Of a stretch of DNA of 40,950 bases, positions 40,579-40,950 are shown in pieces. Made by a program: the position numbers and the translations under genes. The notes beneath the pieces are model-generated. The model worked only from the letters and a program-made list of their open reading frames with translations. It was not told the DNA's origin and searched no databases. Numbering within the stretch: position 1 is the first letter of the stretch; each line of letters begins with the position of its first letter. The stretch spans positions 1 to 40,950 of the forward strand of contig CALVWN010000084.1 of the NCBI GenBank assembly GCA_944367415.1, written 5' to 3'. This DNA comes from an uncultured Clostridia bacterium (GTDB taxonomy: Bacteria; Bacillota; Clostridia; Christensenellales; Borkfalkiaceae).

Positions 40579-40950
40579 CGCAAATCTTTTTGCGAAATGC
40601 TGCGGTATCTCATATGAAATTGTTTCGTTCGGCGCACGCGCCTCACCCTCAAAGAGGGAGGCAACAGCAAGGCTCCCTCTCCGAGGGAGCTGGCGCAAAG
40701 CGCCTGAGGGAGTTCGTCGCGGCAAGGCAAGGTTCTTGAGAAATCCGGCAAGCCGAATTTCCCACTTTTCCCGCCTGCCGCCCCTTCTTCGCAAAAATCT
40801 TTGCTGCGCAAATCTTTTTGCGAAATGCTGCGGTACCTCATTTTATAGCTACTCCTCCCGCCCCTACGGGGCCCCTCCCTCTATGAGGGAGGCAACAGCA
40901 AGGCTCCCTCTCCGAGGGAGCTGGCGCAAAGCGCCTGAGGGAGTTCGTCG
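40579..40950. repeat. Tandem palindromic repeat array, cut by the window edge
   Basis: No gene is seen here. Two units of about 230 bp are in direct repeat: CGCAAATCTTTTTGCGAAAT (from 40579 and from 40807) and the block GAGGGAGGCAACAGCAAGGC with the palindromes CTCCCTCTCCGAGGGAG and GGCGCAAAGCGCC (40654-40719 and 40885-40950). Between them lies a 35-bp imperfect palindrome (40789-40823) identical to one in R2. The CTCCCTC...GAGGGAG type is common in gut Clostridia. The array continues to the right of the window. Confidence 0.8.

Noticed and set aside
40579..40950. CRISPR array at the right end
   Set aside because: There are only two long, internally palindromic units about 230 bp apart, with no short regular repeat-spacer pattern and no cas genes.

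Overview
The window looks like chromosomal DNA of a GC-rich member of Bacillota, class Clostridia, probably an uncultured gut lineage (possibly Christensenellales-like; the placement is inference). Support comes from the gene order comM-dprA-topA-trmFO-hslV-hslU, a DIP1984-like protein, a YpsA/DUF1273 protein, RibU under an FMN riboswitch, PadR and VanW proteins, strong AGGAGG ribosome sites and sigma-A promoters with 17 bp spacers. No phage, transposase, CRISPR, tRNA or rRNA was seen.

Layout. 1-604: an Mg2+ (M-box) riboswitch reading left out of the window, then a structured repeat (R1). 605-3676 (-): obg, an unrecognised 495-aa protein and yhbY. 3826-4545 (+): a YugP-type zinc peptidase. 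4587-10684 (-): tsaE-tsaB-rimI-hydrolase-murF-ddl with stop/start overlaps, then icd from its own promoter. 10734-11727 (-): ribU with FMN riboswitch and terminator. 11750-12438: a 66-aa gene divergent from two tandem XRE regulators, with paired palindromic operators. 12498-16730 (-): ECF sigma, putative anti-sigma and VWA lipoprotein, then glyA. 17028-18104 (-): DIP1984-like and YpsA-like genes. 18227-28258 (-): comM-dprA-topA-trmFO-hslV-[repeat R2]-hslU-hisS-trxA. 28280-34179 (-): a GT-C-like membrane protein, rplS, and recF-PHP-vanW. 34311-40479 (+): dnaA, mnmG, a DUF2798 protein with an attenuator-like leader, and padR with a membrane partner. 40480-40950: a strong terminator and tandem palindromic repeats running off the edge.

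Genes point away from about 34.2 kb (recF left, dnaA right), with only the YugP gene and the XRE pair as exceptions. This is what is expected if the replication origin lies near dnaA, although no DnaA-box cluster was found.

The most unusual signals are non-coding. A structured repeat occurs twice, each time 2-5 bp after the stop codon of a minus-strand gene, and one copy separates hslV from hslU. Its main hairpin differs in sequence between copies but keeps full pairing, with a possible pseudoknot. obg and tsaE have promoters placed so that transcription should begin at or beside the ATG. Terminator-like hairpins sit directly against the starts of ddl and mnmG, and a GNRA-capped terminator lies in an unidentified leader before the DUF2798 gene.
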